Part shown: in pieces, positions 63,759 through 64,000 of the stretch | Layout of the letters: each line of letters starts with the position of its first letter | Numbering within the stretch: position 1 is the stretch's first letter | Source of the DNA: Paenibacillus sp. BK033 | GTDB taxonomy: Bacteria > Bacillota > Bacilli > Paenibacillales > Paenibacillaceae | Length of the DNA stretch: 64,000 nucleotides | Assembly: GCF_004345425.1 (NCBI RefSeq) | Contig: NZ_SLVP01000010.1 | Location: forward strand, 124,001-188,000 | Direction: 5' to 3' | The notes under the pieces: model-generated | Database searches by the model: none | The model's input: only the letters and a program-made list of their open reading frames with translations | What the model was told of the DNA's origin: nothing | Made by a program: the position numbers and the translations under genes

Positions 63759-64000
63759 TTGAAAAATAGGTTGCTTATAACCACTATTATTGCGCTAACT
63801 ATGATGTTTAGTCTGGCTTACGGTGCCTGGGCTGCCTCTAATCCGCAGCTTAACGACAGCTCGAAACAAGCGGAACAGGATAATCACGGACAGTCCAAGA
63901 AAATAACTCCACTTGGCTTTTCGTCTAACGCAAGAACGTCGGATACCTTTTCGTTTAAGACATCTTCAACGATAGACGTATTGAACATGACAAGCGGCAG
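63759..64000 (+). CDS. Secreted protein, N-terminal part (runs off the window)
   Basis: A TTG at 63759 follows GAGGAG at 9 bases; a GTG two codons earlier is too close to that site. The visible 80 residues start with a signal peptide (KNRLLITTIIALTMMFSLAYGAWA, cleavage near AWAAS) and continue as a polar, Ser/Asn/Gln-rich stretch (NPQLNDSSKQAEQDNHGQSK). The protein is therefore exported; its function lies beyond the window. Confidence 0.7.
   Translation, partial: MKNRLLITTIIALTMMFSLAYGAWAASNPQLNDSSKQAEQDNHGQSKKITPLGFSSNARTSDTFSFKTSSTIDVLNMTSG

Overview
The window looks like a chromosomal stretch of an endospore-forming Firmicute, most likely a Paenibacillus or close relative. The evidence is a moderately GC-rich sequence with strong AGGAGG-type ribosome binding sites, sporulation genes (sspH-type SASP, a CmpA homologue), KapB, a surface protein with C-terminal SLH-like repeats, copper-amine-oxidase-N 'stalk' domain proteins, and catabolite (cre) sites. 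This is inferred from gene content; no rRNA is present.

Layout. 1-5135: mostly leftward genes (acyltransferase fragment, ACT-domain malic enzyme, UgtP-type glycosyltransferase, SGNH hydrolase) with kapB rightward. 5532-10133: glutamate synthase large subunit, followed by a 133-bp nested inverted repeat and a hexanucleotide repeat. 10584-12000: a DUF2975 membrane protein, an unlisted 41-aa ORF and an XRE regulator. 12198-15544: a surface-polysaccharide operon (PilZ, CpsD-like tyrosine kinase, nucleotidyltransferase, LCP ligase). 15571-17717: a cre-flanked Cys-rich microprotein and an ABC transporter. 17797-20867: bactofilin and rfbC-rfbB-rfbD. 20990-25745: cardiolipin synthase, a split NHEJ operon (Ku, ligase, polymerase) facing two probable forespore genes. 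25940-36452: YcdB/SLH protein, cupredoxin, DedA, thioredoxin-like, MBL hydrolase, Tex, Rrf2, nitroreductase, cmpA, SprT. 36543-37100: five tRNAs (Asn, Ser, Glu, Lys, Leu). 37273-45349: a two-component system followed by cell-surface genes sharing one promoter architecture. 45433-50696: FAH hydrolase, MmyB-type regulator, FabF, two WYL regulators. 50827-55925: a repeat, a structured tRNA-like RNA region, a slipin, an RlaP-type nucleotidyltransferase and a GAF kinase/NarL regulator. 56068-64000: azoreductase, amidase, an AEP primase beside repeats, a Gfo/Idh/MocA sugar operon with AraC regulator, and a truncated secreted protein.

Two loci stand out. First, 48533-53539 (possibly extending to 55925) groups two WYL regulators, an approximately 480-nt non-coding leader that contains a perfect T-arm and, downstream of it, a perfect tRNA-Cys-like anticodon arm, a slipin (SPFH) protein and a COG3541/RlaP nucleotidyltransferase. 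This resembles RNA-repair-associated loci but has no RtcB ligase in the window, and its RNA can be drawn as a circularly permuted tRNA. Second, five promoters between 39558 and 44448 share a direct repeat (T/GTTACA-N5-G[T/A]TACA) placed exactly 37 bp upstream of a TATACT box. They look like sites of an OmpR/PhoB-family regulator and drive a lipoprotein, two tandem triple-repeat stalk proteins, a polysaccharide deacetylase, and an orphan start-stop stub (ATG AAA TAA).
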